DNA from: Garcia nutans
Lineage: Eukaryota > Streptophyta > Magnoliopsida > Malpighiales > Euphorbiaceae
Assembly (NCBI GenBank): GCA_947685225.1
Contig: CANTUV010000032.1
Span: forward strand, 26,047,501 to 26,111,500
Direction: 5' to 3'
DNA: 64,000 nt
Shown here: piece after piece, positions 1 through 13,829 of the stretch
How positions within the stretch are numbered: position 1 is the stretch's first letter
How the letters are laid out: each line of letters begins with the position of its first letter
Notes under the pieces: generated by a model
Seen by the model: only the letters and a program-made list of their open reading frames with translations
Told to the model about the DNA's origin: nothing
The model's database searches: none
Program-made: the position numbers and the translations under genes

Positions 1-227
1 CCATTACTTTTTAAATTTTAATATGGCTCAACATAATACAAATAATTTTTTAGGCTGATATAATACGATACAAAAAAAAAATCACAGACATAATAAATCT
101 AAGCTGGATTGATATGACACAATTCAATTATCATATAAATCCATAATAAAATTATTATGATATTTTAATCAATATATTTCTTAAATACACATTTTTTTTT
201 ATTACGGAAGGCTGAAACTCATATTTA

Positions 228-1287
228 GGGCATTCACATTAGAAGGAGGAGCAAGAGGAGGATTACTACATATCTCTCTCTTCCACATCAGTTTTTGTGG
301 GCTCAACATACAACTCCTCCTCAACTTCTCCATTTCTCTTATATCAAAAGGACTATTAAATAACTATTCAATATGAGACCCATGTAATTATTTTATTATC
401 AAACATTTCTATTCTAAAATATTTTTAACTTAATAAATTTACTAAAAAAATTACAATTTATTAATAAAGATGAGCAATAATTAATTAGATTTATTTATAT
501 TAATTAATTTCAGAAAAAAAATTATTTAATTATATTATGGTAATTTTTAAAAATACTTAATTAATTTATAAAATAAATTAGTAAATAATAATTGCATTAA
601 TTAAAATTCCGGCGAACACTTCCGACACATTCAAATTTAATAAAAAAAAATACTTTAGCAAATCACATTCACAATTCATAAAGGAAGCTTGCTGTTTATG
701 TTCTCAATGGTAACAGCTAAAGCAACAAGAAACAGCTAGCTGTTTATGTTCTCAATAAAAACCAGCTGCTAAAACAGCTTGCTGTTTATGTTCTCAATGG
801 TAACAACTAAAGCAACAAAAAACAACTAGTTGTTTATGTTCTCAATGGTAACAGCTAAAGCAACAAGAAACAGCTAGCTGTTTATGTTCTCAATAAAAAC
901 CAGCTGCTAAAACAGCTTGCTGTTTATATTCTCAATGGTAACAGCTAAAGCAACAAGAAACAACTAGCTGTTTATGTTCTCAATGGTAACAGCTAAAGCA
1001 ACAAGAAACAGCTAGTTGTTTATGTTTATAATCACTTTTCATTTAACCTTGACCGGTGCTCGCGCGGGGGTTGGCCTCTGAATAGTTCCGCCCCTGGCCA
1101 CATGTCACTTCTCTATTAGCCAAATACCTTCAATTTTAGTAGTCCTCCACGGAGAACTACTTCTCCTTCTTAGTCTCTTTTTCCGTGTAGGAGGACAACT
1201 CCTCCACCTACTCCTCCTTCCAATATTACACTTTTCCAAGGACTACTACTATTTCTCCTCTTACTTCTCCTTCCAATGTGAATGGCC
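228..1287. mobile_element. MITE-like non-autonomous DNA transposon, PIF/Harbinger-type ends
   Basis: The left end GGGCATTCACATT followed by an AGAAGGAGGAG tract is mirrored at 1257-1287, whose reverse complement reads GGCCATTCACATT followed by GGAAGGAGAAG. This gives terminal inverted repeats of about 30 bp with a few mismatches. The flanking bases are TTA (225-227) and TCA (1288-1290), a possible 3-bp target duplication with one mutation, as expected for PIF/Harbinger. There is no transposase inside; most of the interior is a minisatellite (686-1028). The superfamily call is inference from end sequence and duplication size. Confidence 0.6.
686..1028. repeat. Minisatellite with two alternating unit types inside the MITE
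   Basis: About seven copies of a unit built on CAGCTAGCTGTTTATGTTC followed by TCAA. One type continues TGGTAACAGCTAAAGCAAC and is about 48 bp. The other continues TAAAAACCAGCTGCTAAAA and is about 43 bp. The order of types repeats in a higher-order pattern. CAGCTAGCTG is itself palindromic. No coding potential. Confidence 0.85.
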
Positions 1288-1290
1288 TCA

Positions 1291-1793
1291 GGCTCTTTCC
1301 AATTAGACTAGACTCGGCAATTCAAATCAAACCCGAAATGCCTGACATAGCTGACATTGAAATCCTCATTTAATTTGCAACTGCCTACACATATATATTG
1401 ACATTTATATTATACATGTTAATATATATATATATAATATATATATAAATTTTTAACTTTTTTTGATATATAAATTCAGACATTTATATCGATTTTTATA
1501 ATTGAACATCTTATGAGGTAGGAAAAAAAAGAATGCAAAATACATATTTTTCTTCACATGGACAAAAAATTAAAAAGCATAAAAATAATCATTAATTTAA
1601 ATGAACATGAAAGAAGCAAGGCATGAACAAAAGACATGCAAGCCAAGGAACTACTCGTGATAATGAACAAGGACAGCGGGACAAGGAAGGAACTGTCCCT
1701 TTCAGTTGCATTGTTTTGAGAAGGCCTAAAAGAAACTCATGAAAAAGTTTAACGAAAAAGTTTAACGTAATTTAATTTAATTTAAGTGCATTA
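1291..1793. other. AT-rich intergenic spacer
   Basis: No gene or element was recognised. It contains a TATATA run near 1420-1450 and ends at the LTR retrotransposon boundary. Confidence 0.6.
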
Positions 1794-4700
1794 TGTAACA
1801 TTTGTAATTTTAGAGATATAAAATTGTATATACTCAATATATATATTTAGAGTATATATAACATATACATATAGTATAATAATTATATATATTGGATTAA
1901 TACATTACATACTTAATATTTAATATACATATAAGGTATATTTGATGTGTATATAAGATACACATTATTTGTGCATATGTGTAATGTCCCAAATTTTTAA
2001 AAAGTTCTATTTTTTAGAAATTTGATAAAATAAATTATAATTTAAATAGATAAATTAAATTAATGGTTTTAAATGAAAAATGAAGGGGTTTTAAATGAAA
2101 AAGTGGAACGTATATGTAATATATATGTAAAATGTATATAACATATAAAAGTCAACACTTTTTAAAAGAAAAGTCAAAGTAAAAGGATATTTTGGTAATT
2201 AAATCTTAGAAATTTAAAATTAATAAAATAATTAAAAATAAATTATTTTTGAATGAAAGAGAAAATTTAGGGCTTTTAATTTATTAAATAAATAATTAAA
2301 TAATTAATTATTAAATTATTTTAATATATATACATATGGTTTAAAATTAAAGGGTGAAAAAAAAAGAGAAATAAAAAATAAAGTCTTCTTCTTCTTCATC
2401 TTCTTAGCCGAAATCACCATGGGAGAGTAAGAGAAGTTTTTTCTTCTTCCAAGCACTAAGAATTGAAGAGATTTTAAAAATTCAAGTGGAGTTTTAGAAG
2501 TTTCTTCATCAATTGGTAAGCTTTCTTACCAAATTTTCAAATTCTATAGAAAAGTGTGTTATGTAAATTTTGAAATTTTATAGTAGCATAATTTAATTGC
2601 TTAATTGAATATGAATGAAGTTGTTTTGATTGGTTATTAATGATTTTAAGGTTAGATTGAAGAAATGATTGAATTTAAGTTGAATTTGTTGAAGAGAGAG
2701 AATTTAGGGTTATGGAACTTTTGGGTTTGGGGAAACATGAGCTTTAATTGTGCAAATTGGTTCCAAATGTGTTGTTTTGATTCATAAACAAGTATTTTAA
2801 AGTCAAATATTAGATTTGGTTGTGTTTAGTTGGAGCTTAAGAATGAAAGTGGAGATTTAGAATTTTGAAAAAGTGATTTTTCAAAATGGTTGAATTATTT
2901 GATTTTATTTGTTTTAAGCATATTGTTTAGTATTAAAAGTGATGAATATAAGCTTGAAATGATAATTGGATTGAGTTGGAATGGAGATCCTTCAATGGTG
3001 AAGGTTATGCCATTTTAGAGTTTTGAGCATAAGTATATGGTTAATTAATGTAATTGGTTTAAACATGCTAAAACATGTTTCTAATGATATTAATAGACTT
3101 AAAACACTAATTTAAATGGCTTGATATGGTTTTTCAAAGTTAAAGTGAGGTGAAGCTTAATTTTGGGATTTGATTTAGAGTGATGTTTAATTATGGTTTG
3201 ATGTTGAGAATACCTTAGAATGTGATATTAAATTATTATGTATGATCACATTTAGCATAGGCATTGAGGGAGGTTGATTTGCTTCATCCAAGTGGTGAAG
3301 GGCAAGTTGAAAAGATAGGATTGGAGGTTGTGTTAAGCTTGCTTTGGGTTGCTAGTGGAGGTATGTATAAACTTTAAATATATTATTTATATTTCATGAC
3401 ATTTGGGCTTAACACATTTTAGTTGAAAAATGTGTTAAGTTACTTGGTTCATTGATTGGGTATGAATAATGTGCTATGATATTTGTAATGTCATATATGT
3501 GTTAAATGCATTGTGAAAAGCCATTGATAATGGCTAAACTGTGTAGAATGTGAAATATGTATATTATGTGAAAATACCCAAAGTAATTTGATAATGTGCT
3601 GTGAATGCAAAAATGAGATATGTGGAATAATGAAATGTAATGATATTAATAAAAATGAGAAAAATGAAAAAAGTAAAAATGAGAAAGATGTGAAAAATGA
3701 GAAAAATGAGAAAAAAATGTAAAAATAAGGCAATGTGCCTAGATTGAATATGTGACAATGAGAAAGAGATTAATAATGAGACAAATGAATAAATGAAAAA
3801 AAAAAGTGAGAAAAAGATGATATAATAAGGCAATGTGCCTAGTTGGATCATGAGAAAATGAGAAAATTTTTTATAAAGGAATTATGAAAGAATTTGATAA
3901 TGAGAAATATGAATAAATTGTGTGCCTAGTATGTCATTTAATTTTCAGAGTTCTGGGTTTGACGGCATGCCTATGATTGCCTACGGGCTAAACGCTGGAA
4001 TGGTAAAAAGACTGGGTCGTAAGCCAGGCCAGCTGATAAATATGATATTTTTGGAGTGAAAAGACTGGGTCGTAAGCCTAAAAAACTGTAGCAGTCTAGC
4101 CGGGTTGAGGACCAAGATACTGGAGCCTAAGGGTCTAGCCGGGTTGAGGTCCAAGAAACTGGAGCTGTTACATTATCCATGAATATATTGCCTACGGGGC
4201 TACACATGGTGTCATTATGGACCAAAGCAGTAACTCTGAAATTTGAATACCATATTAGATCCTTTTTGGGCCCATGCTTGTCTTTGCTTTAATGTGAATT
4301 ATGAATTGTGATACATTTGAGCAATATAATGTTATGAGTTGTGATTATGAAATATTTGAAAAATATAAGAAAGTGGAATGATGTGACCTCTATATGCATT
4401 GTGCATTGGCATTACTTTACATTTTATTGTTATCAAAGTTTGTACCGCTAGGCTTCAGCTTAGCGCGATTGTAATTCATCGCGCAGATGACATGGACGAT
4501 TTGGTAGAGTCGGAGAGTTCTACTAGACCTGGTCGGGTCTAGGTTTATAGTTTTTGAGCTTGAAGAGTTTTTCAGTACATCAAGATCAGAGCTAGTTGCC
4601 AGCATGTAGATATTTAATATTAAAGTATATTTTGATATTATATATGTTATGATATGCTTTTAAAGTATATAATGTAAATTGTAAATAATGTTTTGAATAA

Positions 4701-5110
4701 TTTAGATAGGATGGAATTTTATATGTATTGTTCATATATATACTTATATATAAGTATTTTGAGAAAATATAGAGAAATTGATAAGTATTGGTGAAATGGT
4801 GAATTAATTATATTGGGAGTGTTTGTTTTATGCAAATTGTGTTTTGCTGAATTTTGGGAACATCCAAATTACAAACAAAACTCTGGCGAATTTTTTCCAA
4901 AGATTTTCATATAAAATATTTATTTTGGATTCTTATAACAAGCAAAGAATATTTATATACTATTTATTTTATATATTAGTATTTGAAATCTTAAAACAGA
5001 AATGTGAAAATTTTTATTAAATCGGTCTGTGACATTTTTATACCGTATATGCATATTTTACATATGTTGAAAATATGTATTTTACGTATATAGGGTATAA
5101 GAGTGTTACA
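1794..5110 (+). repeat. 5' LTR (3317 bp)
   Basis: It is collinear with 8983-12290 over its whole length with scattered substitutions and small indels. Internal landmarks are a pyrimidine-rich CTTCTTCTTCATCTTC stretch near 2383, a run of GAGAAAAATGAG units near 3650-3720, three GGGTCGTAAGCC blocks near 4013-4075 and an AGCGCGATTGTAATTC block near 4461. Short open frames over the GAAAAATGAG run are low-complexity and not genes. Confidence 0.85.
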
Positions 5111-5117
5111 TTTATTT

Positions 5118-5129
5118 TTGTATCAGAGC
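5118..5129 (+). other. Primer-binding site, tRNA-iMet type
   Basis: TTGTATCAGAGC lies 7 bp after the LTR end. It matches TGGTATCAGAGC, the plant initiator-Met tRNA complement, at 11 of 12 positions. Confidence 0.7.
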
Positions 5130-8100
5130 ATAAGTTTGAGGTTCTCGACCTAGATGAGTTGTTAGAGAGAAAAAATTGGAATTTTAAAAAAATAAATTTC
5201 AATTGTGATGCACGCATTGGCACTGGCAATTTATCTGATGCCTGATGTGGCAATGTCCAATTGATATAATGGATATGAGTTGAGATGATGTTTGGTTGCA
5301 TAGATCAGAGTGGCGCAGTGAAAGTGTCATTCTAGAGATTATGGATTAAGAATTTTTGGAATTTTTATTTGAAATTTAAAATTCATAGCTGATTCAATTG
5401 ATGAATAAGTGAAATTAGAAAAAATAATCTAGGAAATGATTTAAGATATAAAAATAAAAATTCTGAGAAATGAGCATGATAGTTACAGAAAATTTTATAA
5501 GTGTATTGCAAAGTGATATTGTCTGAATTTTTGGACAAACCTAGAAATGTTGGATGAGTTTGAACATTTAATAGAAAGTTTTTTGATATGTTAGAATCCA
5601 ATGTATAAAATTTTATAAATTTTAAAGATGGATCTCTAATTAAAAAAAATAGAAGAACACAGATTATTGGAGTAATTTCAGCAACTCAGAATCTGCAGAA
5701 ATTGAGAAAAAATAAATTTAGAAACTATGGTAAACCAACCCAGAAAAATTTGAAAATTTACACACAATATTATATGTATTCCTATAACATATAGTTAAAA
5801 TTTCATGAATTTTTATTAAGGTTTGTACATGAAAAAAAATGTACAACCAGGTACTGCCAGAGAAATTATTAAAGAGAAGGATTCTCTGATTTTGGAAGAT
5901 TTAATTTTTTTAAATATATTAAATCAGCTTAGAAAAATCTAAAACTTTAAATATAAGTCCATATATGTGTCAAGTGCACATGGATAAAATTTTACAAGCT
6001 TTTATAAGAATGGTAAGGAATATAAAAATTGAAAGTGAGATTGACATGAAACTGAGGAAGTCATGCAGTTTTATGTAAGTAAGTAATAAATTAATTTTAT
6101 GAGACAAATGAATGAAGAAAATTATAAAAATTTATATACATATGGGTATAAGTATAGAAGGAATATGGAGTTTTTAATAATTTGCAACAAAAAGTTCATA
6201 ATTAAAATCAAAAGGTGAATCATATATGATAGCGAATTATTTATTATGGAATAATGATGCATGATTTGGGTTGAGTGTCTAAAATTAAAGTATCTAAATG
6301 GATGATGTTAATTAGTGTAATGAAATGAATTAGTATTGTTTAAATGTAAATGTTATATTTTAAGATTGGAAATGTGACATAGATGAGATTTGGTGAGGTT
6401 CATGTTGTTGATTGTATTATGTGGAATTTGAATTTTTAGAAATGGATTTTCATAATTGTGAAAGTGATGTGTCTTGATGTTATATTAATATAAAAATAAT
6501 GTTTATAAAGTTAGATGTTGAAAATGAGATTAATAGAATGAAGTTTAAGTAAAGTAGTAAGTTGGAAATTTAGAGTGGTAAGGGAATTTTGATGAAGATT
6601 GTTTAGATATTGATAGTTTAATATTTAATAAGCATGAGAGTAATTTTGAATGAATAATATTATTTATGAAAATATCATGTAACGTGTAATGTGGTTGATA
6701 ATATTAGAAATTTGTTATGAAATAAAAGGGAAATGATTAAGTAAGTAAAAATGAGTTACTTTAGGTAATTGAATTGGAAATTATGAAAAGGGATATGAAT
6801 GGTACGATAAATGCATAAAAAAATATGAGAGAGATGTCACATTACAAATGTGACTAAGATTTATGTGAGGTGTTAAAATATATATATATATATATATATA
6901 TTAAGAAACTTATTTAAGAGATGGGCGATTAAATAAGGAAGATGTTAATTATGTTGTGGTCAGAGTGTATATATATGTTGAATTGATGAATAACCTAAGT
7001 AATGTCAAAAAAATGAGAAATGATAATGTTCTTTGAAAGGTGATAAATATTAACTTTGTATAGGTTGTATGTAAAAGAGGAATTGAATATAATTGTATGA
7101 TTTGTGTGATGAGATTTTTTTTAATATAAACACAAATATGATATGTAAGAAAATGTGGAAAGTAAGTCAAATTGTGATTATGACTTACGAATGTGTATGT
7201 GAATGATTAAAAAAAATATTATCGAGTGTTTACTACCTTATACAAATACGTGTCTGGTGATATTGAGAATGATATTGCATGTATTAATAGACCTAAGAGA
7301 GATTAGGTCTTGACCTGCGTAGAGTTAGATCATGTGATGAATTGAAATTGAGAATGGACCTGAACAGAGCTAGACGGTGAAATTGTTATTTTAACATCTG
7401 AACTTGATGATTGTATAGTGTTTTGGGCCTAAAGTATATGCGTATAAATAAGAGATTGTAAGGAAAAGGAAAGTATAATGAAGAAAGTATGAAAATGGAA
7501 TATATATATATATGAATGAAAATTTTTATAAGAGATAGATTAGAAATGAAGTAATAAATGGAAATTGTGTAAAATTATCATACGAACGAATGTGTATATG
7601 TAAGATATGTTAATGATAATATTGTTGAAACATGTGTTAGGTTAATGATGATCAAGTGATCAAGAGTAAATTGCTTTAAAACAGAGCTGAAACATCGTTA
7701 ACTTTTTAATACGAACTTAAATATATGATTTTTGCGATACGAACTTAACATTGTGATTGGAAATGTTTGAAGAAGAATGATAGAATGACAGTATTTATTT
7801 ATAAGCTACAGACGTGACCATTATTATGGCATGACCATTTGATAGTTTTGGTGAGATTGATAGTTATGTTTTAAGAAACATGGTCAAGACTTATGGTTTG
7901 CGTAGTTGGATCTTATAATTTATGTTAGAAATTTATTTATAATTATAGAAAGTGTGGAAACAGAAGAGAATTGTGAAAATATGATGAGCTTTAAATGATG
8001 TGTAAGAAAAGTGATTTGTGTAAATAGGGTAATTATAAGAAATGTGAGAAAATGGTAAATGAAAGGAATTATGAAATGTGAGTAAGAGTTATAATGAATG

Positions 8101-8966
8101 TGTTTGAAAGTGATATAAAATGAATAAGTTGATGAAAATAATGTGTAAAGTAAATGAGACTAGGGAAAATGAATATTATCTGTAATGATGAATTCGAAGA
8201 GAATTAAAATTTGAGAATAAATTTGATCTAATAGAATTAGGTCATGAATTGAAAACATATTGATGAATTTAAAATAGACTAAAGGTTGGTCAGAATAGAA
8301 TAAGGTTGTGATGGTCATATTGTGATAGTTAGATCAATTGATCCAAAATGTAATAAGTTTACAAGTATTTATTAAAATTCAATATGTGTAGTTGTATTAA
8401 GAATATGCAAGCTATATGATAATGTGCTTAATACAATATTCTAATATGTATATGCATATGAAATGAGCTAAGTTATATTAGTTTCAAATAATTATAAGAG
8501 AAAAATGTTAATTATAGTATAATGGGAATGAATCTTATTAAGGAAATAAGATTTTGCTGTTGTATAATGGTGATGTCAAATTAATATGTGGTAATTGTAT
8601 AAAGAGTAGGATCAAAGTGAAGATATGTAAAATTATTGTGTTAAGATAAAAGTTATCAACATTTGAATTTAAGGTAATGAGAGTATATTTTTAAGATAAT
8701 GAAGTGATCAAATATCTTGAGTACAATAGGTGTGTGGGTATATATATTAAAGAGATGAACTAATTTTTGTCTACTGATAATTAGATTGATAATATGAAAA
8801 TTTGTTGTGACTGTTTGAGTAAATAGACAATATAATGATATGTTAGGGAATGGTAAAAAGAAAATTAAGAATGAACTTAAGGGGGAGAATAGAAATTATG
8901 TAATTTGATAAAATAATAATTTGGATGATTTATTACCATACTGGATAATTTCGAGAACAAAATTAT
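5130..8966 (+). other. Internal region of the LTR element, no recognisable coding capacity
   Basis: About 3.8 kb of AT-rich sequence with stops in all frames. The only structure seen is a long AT dinucleotide run near 6877-6901 and a second short one near 7500. I found no RT, integrase or gag motif on either strand. Confidence 0.6.
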
Positions 8967-8982
8967 TTAAGGGGGAGAAAAT
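8967..8982 (+). other. Polypurine tract
   Basis: TTAAGGGGGAGAAAAT lies directly against the start of the right LTR at 8983, as required for plus-strand priming. Confidence 0.75.
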
Positions 8983-11900
8983 TGTAACATCCGTGATTTT
9001 GGAGATATAAAATTGTATATACTCAATATATATATCTAGAGTATATATAACATATACATATGGTATATTAATTATATATATTGGATTAATACGTTACATA
9101 CTTAATATTAAATACACATATAAGGTATATTTGATGTGTATATAAGATACACATTACTTGTGCATATGTGTAATATCTCAAATTTTTGAAAAGTTTTAAT
9201 TTTTGAAAATTTGATAAAATAAATTATAATTTAAATGGATAAATTAAATTAATGGTTTTAAATAAAAATGAAGGGGTTTTAAATGAAAAAGTGGAACATA
9301 TATGTAATATATATGTAAAATATGCATAACATATAAAAGTCAACATTTTTTTAAAAAAAAGTCAAAGTAAAATGATATTTTAGTAATTAAATCTTAGAAA
9401 TTTAAAATTAATAAAATAATTAAAAAATAAATTATTTTTGAATGGAAGAAAAAATTTAGAACTTTTAATTTATTAAATAAATAATTAAATAATTAACTAT
9501 TAAATTATTTTAACATATATATGGTTTAAAATTAAAAGGTGAAAGGAAAGAGAAATAAAAAATAAAGTCTTCTTCTTCTTCTTCATCTTCTTGGCCGAAA
9601 TCACCATGGGAGAGTAAGAGAAGTTTTTTCTTCTTCCAAGCACTAAGAATTGAAGAGATTTTAAGGATTCAAGTGGAGTTTTAGAAGTTTCTTCATCAAT
9701 TGGTAAGCTTTCTTACCAAAATTTCAAATTCTATGGAAAAATGTGTTATGTAAATTTTAAAATTTTATAGCAGCATGATTTAATTGCTTAATTGGATATG
9801 AATGAAGTTGTTTTGATTGGTTATTAATGATTTTAAGGTTAGATTGAAGAAATGATTGAATTTAAGTTGAGTTTGGTGAAGAGAGAGAATTTAGGGTTAT
9901 GGAACTTTTGGGTTTGGGGAAACATGAGCTTTAATTGTGTAAATTGGTTCCAAATGTGTTGTTTTGATTCATAAATAAGTATTTTAAAATCAAATATTAG
10001 ATTTGTTTGTGTTTGGTTGGAGCTTGAGAATGGAAGTGGAGATTTAGGGTTTTAGAAAAGTGATTTTTTAAAGTGGTTGAATTGTTTGATTTTATTTATT
10101 TAAGCATGTTTTTTAGTGTTAAAAGTGATGAATATAAGCTTGAAATGATAATTGGATTGAGTTGGAATGGAGATCCTTCAATGGTGAAGGATATGCCATT
10201 TTAGGGTTTTGAGCATAAGCATGTGGTTAATTAATGTAATTGGTTTAAACATGCTAAAACATGTTTCTAATGATATTAATAAACTTAAAATACTAATTTA
10301 AATGGCTTGATATGGTTTTTCAAAGTTAAAGTGAGGTGAATCTTAAATTTGGAATTTGGTTTAGAGTGATGTTTAATTATGGTTTGATGTTGAGAATACC
10401 TTAGAATATGATATTAAATGATTATGTATGATCACATTTGGCATAGGCATTGAGGGAGGTTGATTTTCTTCATCCAAGTGGTGAAGGGCAAGTCGAAAGG
10501 ATAGGATTGAAGGTTGTGTTAAGCTTTCTTTGGGTTGCTAGTGGAGGTATGTACAAACTTTGAATATATTATTTGTATTTCATGACATTTGGGCTTAACA
10601 CATTTTGGTTGGAAAATGTATTAAGTTACTTGGTTCATTGATTGAGTATGAATAATGTGCTATGGCATTTATAATATCATATATGTGTTAAATGCATTGT
10701 AAAAAGCCATTGATAATGGCTAAATTGTGTAGAATGTGAAATATGTATATTATGTGAAAATGCCCAAAGTAATTGGATAATGTGTTGTGAATGCAAAAAT
10801 GAGATATGTGGAATAAATAAATGAATTGATATTGATAAAAATGAGAAAAATGAAAAAAGTGAGAAAAATGAGAAAGATGTGAAAAATGAGAAAAAAAATG
10901 TGAAAGTAAGGCAATGTGCCTAGATTGAATATGTGACAATGAGAAAGAGATTAATAATGAGAAAAATGAATAAATAAAAAAAAGTGAGAAAAAGATGATA
11001 TAATAAGGCAATGTGCCTAGTTTGATAATGAGAAAATGAGAAAAGTTTTGATAAATGAATTATGAAAGAATTTGATAATGAGAAATATGAATAAATTGTG
11101 TGCCTAGTATGTTATTTAATTTTATGAGTTCTAGGTTTGACAGCATGTCTATGATTGCTTACGGGCTAAACGCTGGAATGGTGAAAAAACTGGGTCATAA
11201 GCCAGGCTAGCTGATAAATATGATGTTTTTGGGGTGAAAAGACTGGGTCGTAAGCCTCAAAAACTGTAGCAGTTTAGCCGGGTTGAGGACCAAGATACTG
11301 GGGCCTAAGAGTCTAGCCGGGTTGAGGTCCAAGAGCCTGGGGGTGTTACATTATCCATGGATATATTGCCTACGGGGCTAGACATATGGTGTTATTATGG
11401 ACCAAAGCAGTAACTCTGAAATTTGAATAGCATATTAGATTCTTTTTGGGCCCATGCTTGTCTTTGCTTTAATGTGAATTATGAATTATGATACAATTGA
11501 GCAATATAATGTTATGAGTTGTGATTATGAAAAATTTGAAAAATATAAGAAAGTGGAATAATGTGACCTCTATATGCGTTGTGCATTGACATTACTTTAC
11601 ATTTTTATTATTATCAAAGTTTGTACCATTAGGCTTCGGCTTAGCACGATTGTAATTCGTCGCGCAGGTGACATAGACGATTTGGTAGAGTCGAAAAGTT
11701 CTACTAGACCTGGTCGGGTCTAGGTTTGTATTTTTTGAACTTGAAGAGTTTTTCAGTACATCAAGATCAGAGCCAGTTGTCAGCATGTAGATATTTAATA
11801 TTACAATATATTTTGATATTATATATGTTATGATATGTTTTTGAAGTATATAATGTAAATTGTAAATAATGCTTTGAATAATTTAGCTAGGATGAGATTT

Positions 11901-12290
11901 TATATCTATTGTTCATATATATACCTATATATAAGTATTTTGAGAAAATATGGAGAAATTGAGAGTGTTGGTGAAATGGTGAATTAATTATATTGGGAGT
12001 TTTTATTTTATGCAAGTTGTGTTTTGCTGAATTTTGGAAACGTCTAAATTACAAATAAAACTTTGGCGAATTTTTCTTAGAAATTTTCATATAAAATATT
12101 TATTTTGGATTCTTATAACAAACAAATAATATTTATATACTATTTATTTTATATATTAGTATTTGAAATCTTAAAATAGAAATGTGAAAATTTTTATTAA
12201 ATCGGTCTGTGACATTTTTATACCGTATATGCATATTTTACATATGTTGAAAATATATATTATACGTATATAGGATATACGGGTATTACA
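8983..12290 (+). repeat. 3' LTR (3308 bp)
   Basis: Direct repeat of 1794-5110 with the same landmarks in the same order: CTTC tract near 9571, GAGAAAAATGAG run near 10840-10900, GGGTCGTAAGCC near 11246 and the AGCACGATTGTAATTC block near 11643. Substitutions relative to the 5' LTR are scattered throughout, so the insertion is not very recent. Confidence 0.85.
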
Positions 12291-12888
12291 CATTTAATAC
12301 AATTGAATTGAAATTTTGTATAAAATCTGTTTCAAATATCATATATATGATAATTTATTTTATTTTATTTTAAATTACTTTTATTTTTATACATTTATCA
12401 GTAGTTAATAATATTTAACATTTAGAAGATTATATAATGTATATTTGTGTAATTTTATTATAGATCAAACTTTAATTAATTTATATTTTTTTGAATAAAA
12501 TTAATTTAAAAATTTAAAAATAACATGATTTTTATTCATCTTAATTTTTAAATTACTTATTAAGATATTTTTAGATTTTACAAATTATTTTAATTACATC
12601 TTTATAAAATCTAAATTTTGCAATGAGTGGCACCAAGGTGATAAATTACGCCTAAAAATCAAGTACTAAATAAAAGTATAAGAATATCCTTATCGCATTG
12701 TTTATGACAAGTCTTTGTTGCTTAAAGCAATTAGACTGGAATGAGGAAAGTTCAATCCTCTAAGAAAAGGAAGCGTCATTTAATGAGGTGTGGAAAAAAA
12801 TATGTATTTATTTATGGTTTGAGAAAATGACACTTTTTACAACTACTAACAATAAACTCAAGGAATGCACATCAAAGCATGATTTAAA
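12291..12888. other. AT-rich intergenic spacer
   Basis: No gene, RNA or repeat was recognised between the LTR element and the foldback element. Confidence 0.5.
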
Positions 12889-13829
12889 AGGTAAAAAATT
12901 TAAATAGATATTTAAATTATAGTTTAAATAGTAATTAAATATTTAAAATTTTTTTGAATTGTTTAAATACTTTTTTTATAGCTAAATATTTAAATAGATA
13001 TTTAAATTATTGTCTAAATAGTAATTAAATACTTAAATTTTTTTAAAATATTTAAGCACTTTTTTTTTATTAAAATATAATTAAATAAGTACAAATTTAA
13101 CAATGGTTATAATTTTTCGTCAAATAATACTCTTTTTGGCAAATATAAGATTCACTTTTTTTTTAATTTTTATTGAATAAAAATTAATACTTTAATATCA
13201 TATATTTTGTTATAACTGGATGATATTTGTTGTATATTAAAACTGATATTATATATTAGTATTGTTATAATAATTATTATTTTGTGTTGTTATTATGAAA
13301 TTTTTGTTATTATTTTGGTATTATCATAATTATTATTATTAATTAAATATATACCACCTCCAAAAAAAGAAATAAAAAATATAAATAAAAAATAAAAAAT
13401 AAAAATATTAATTTGTTAATTAAAAAATAGAAACAAAAAATAATTTGTTAATAAAAATAGAAATAATTTCATAAATATAAATAGAAATTAATAAAAAAAA
13501 TTATTAATTTATTAATATAAATTAATAAATTAATTTATTAATTTTTATTCTATAAAAATTAAAAAGAGTGAGCCTTATATTTGTTAAAAAGAGTATTATT
13601 TGACGTAGATTATAACTGCTGTTAAATTTATGCTTATTTGACCCTATTTTGATAAAAGAAATATTTAAATGATCCAAAAAAAATTTAAATATTTAATTTA
13701 TATTTAGGCTATATTTTATGTGTCTATTTAAACTTTTGACCATAAAAAATACTTAAATAGTCTAAAAAATTTAAGTGTTTAATTATTATTTAGACTATAG
13801 ATTACGTGTCTATTTAAACATTTGATCTG
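12889..13829. mobile_element. Foldback element with long inverted arms
   Basis: The left arm (about 12889-13180) is repeated in reverse complement at about 13550-13829. Examples are GTCAAATAATACTCTTTTT (from 13120) against AAAAAGAGTATTATTTGAC (from 13584), and TTAAATAGATATTTAAAT pairing with repeats near 13740-13815. Within each arm a segment of about 90 bp is itself duplicated. The 370-bp loop is AT-rich with no ORF. The long arms suggest a foldback-type MITE, but I could not define a target duplication, so superfamily and exact ends are uncertain. Confidence 0.65.

Larger units (their letters stand above)
1794..12290 (+). mobile_element. Complete non-autonomous LTR retrotransposon, about 10.5 kb (large-LTR type)
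   Basis: Two long direct repeats (1794-5110 and 8983-12290), each starting TGTAACAT and ending TTACA, flank about 3.9 kb. A primer-binding site follows the left copy and a polypurine tract precedes the right copy, which sets the + orientation. The flanking pentamers are CATTA (1789-1793) and CATTT (12291-12295), so one target-duplication base has probably mutated. No gag, protease, RT or integrase is recognisable inside, so it would need enzymes from another element. TGTAA...TTACA ends and an initiator-Met primer site are common in plant Ty3/gypsy chromoviruses such as Tekay/Del; that assignment is inference. Confidence 0.85.

Noticed and set aside
686..1028. CRISPR-like array of repeats and spacers
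   Set aside because: Units are contiguous with no unique spacers, and the context is plant nuclear DNA inside a MITE.
3491..3851. Open frames on the - strand with Phe/Ser/His-rich translations (also 10688-11011)
   Set aside because: They lie over GAGAAAAATGAG simple repeats in both LTRs; the translation is low-complexity and has no family resemblance.
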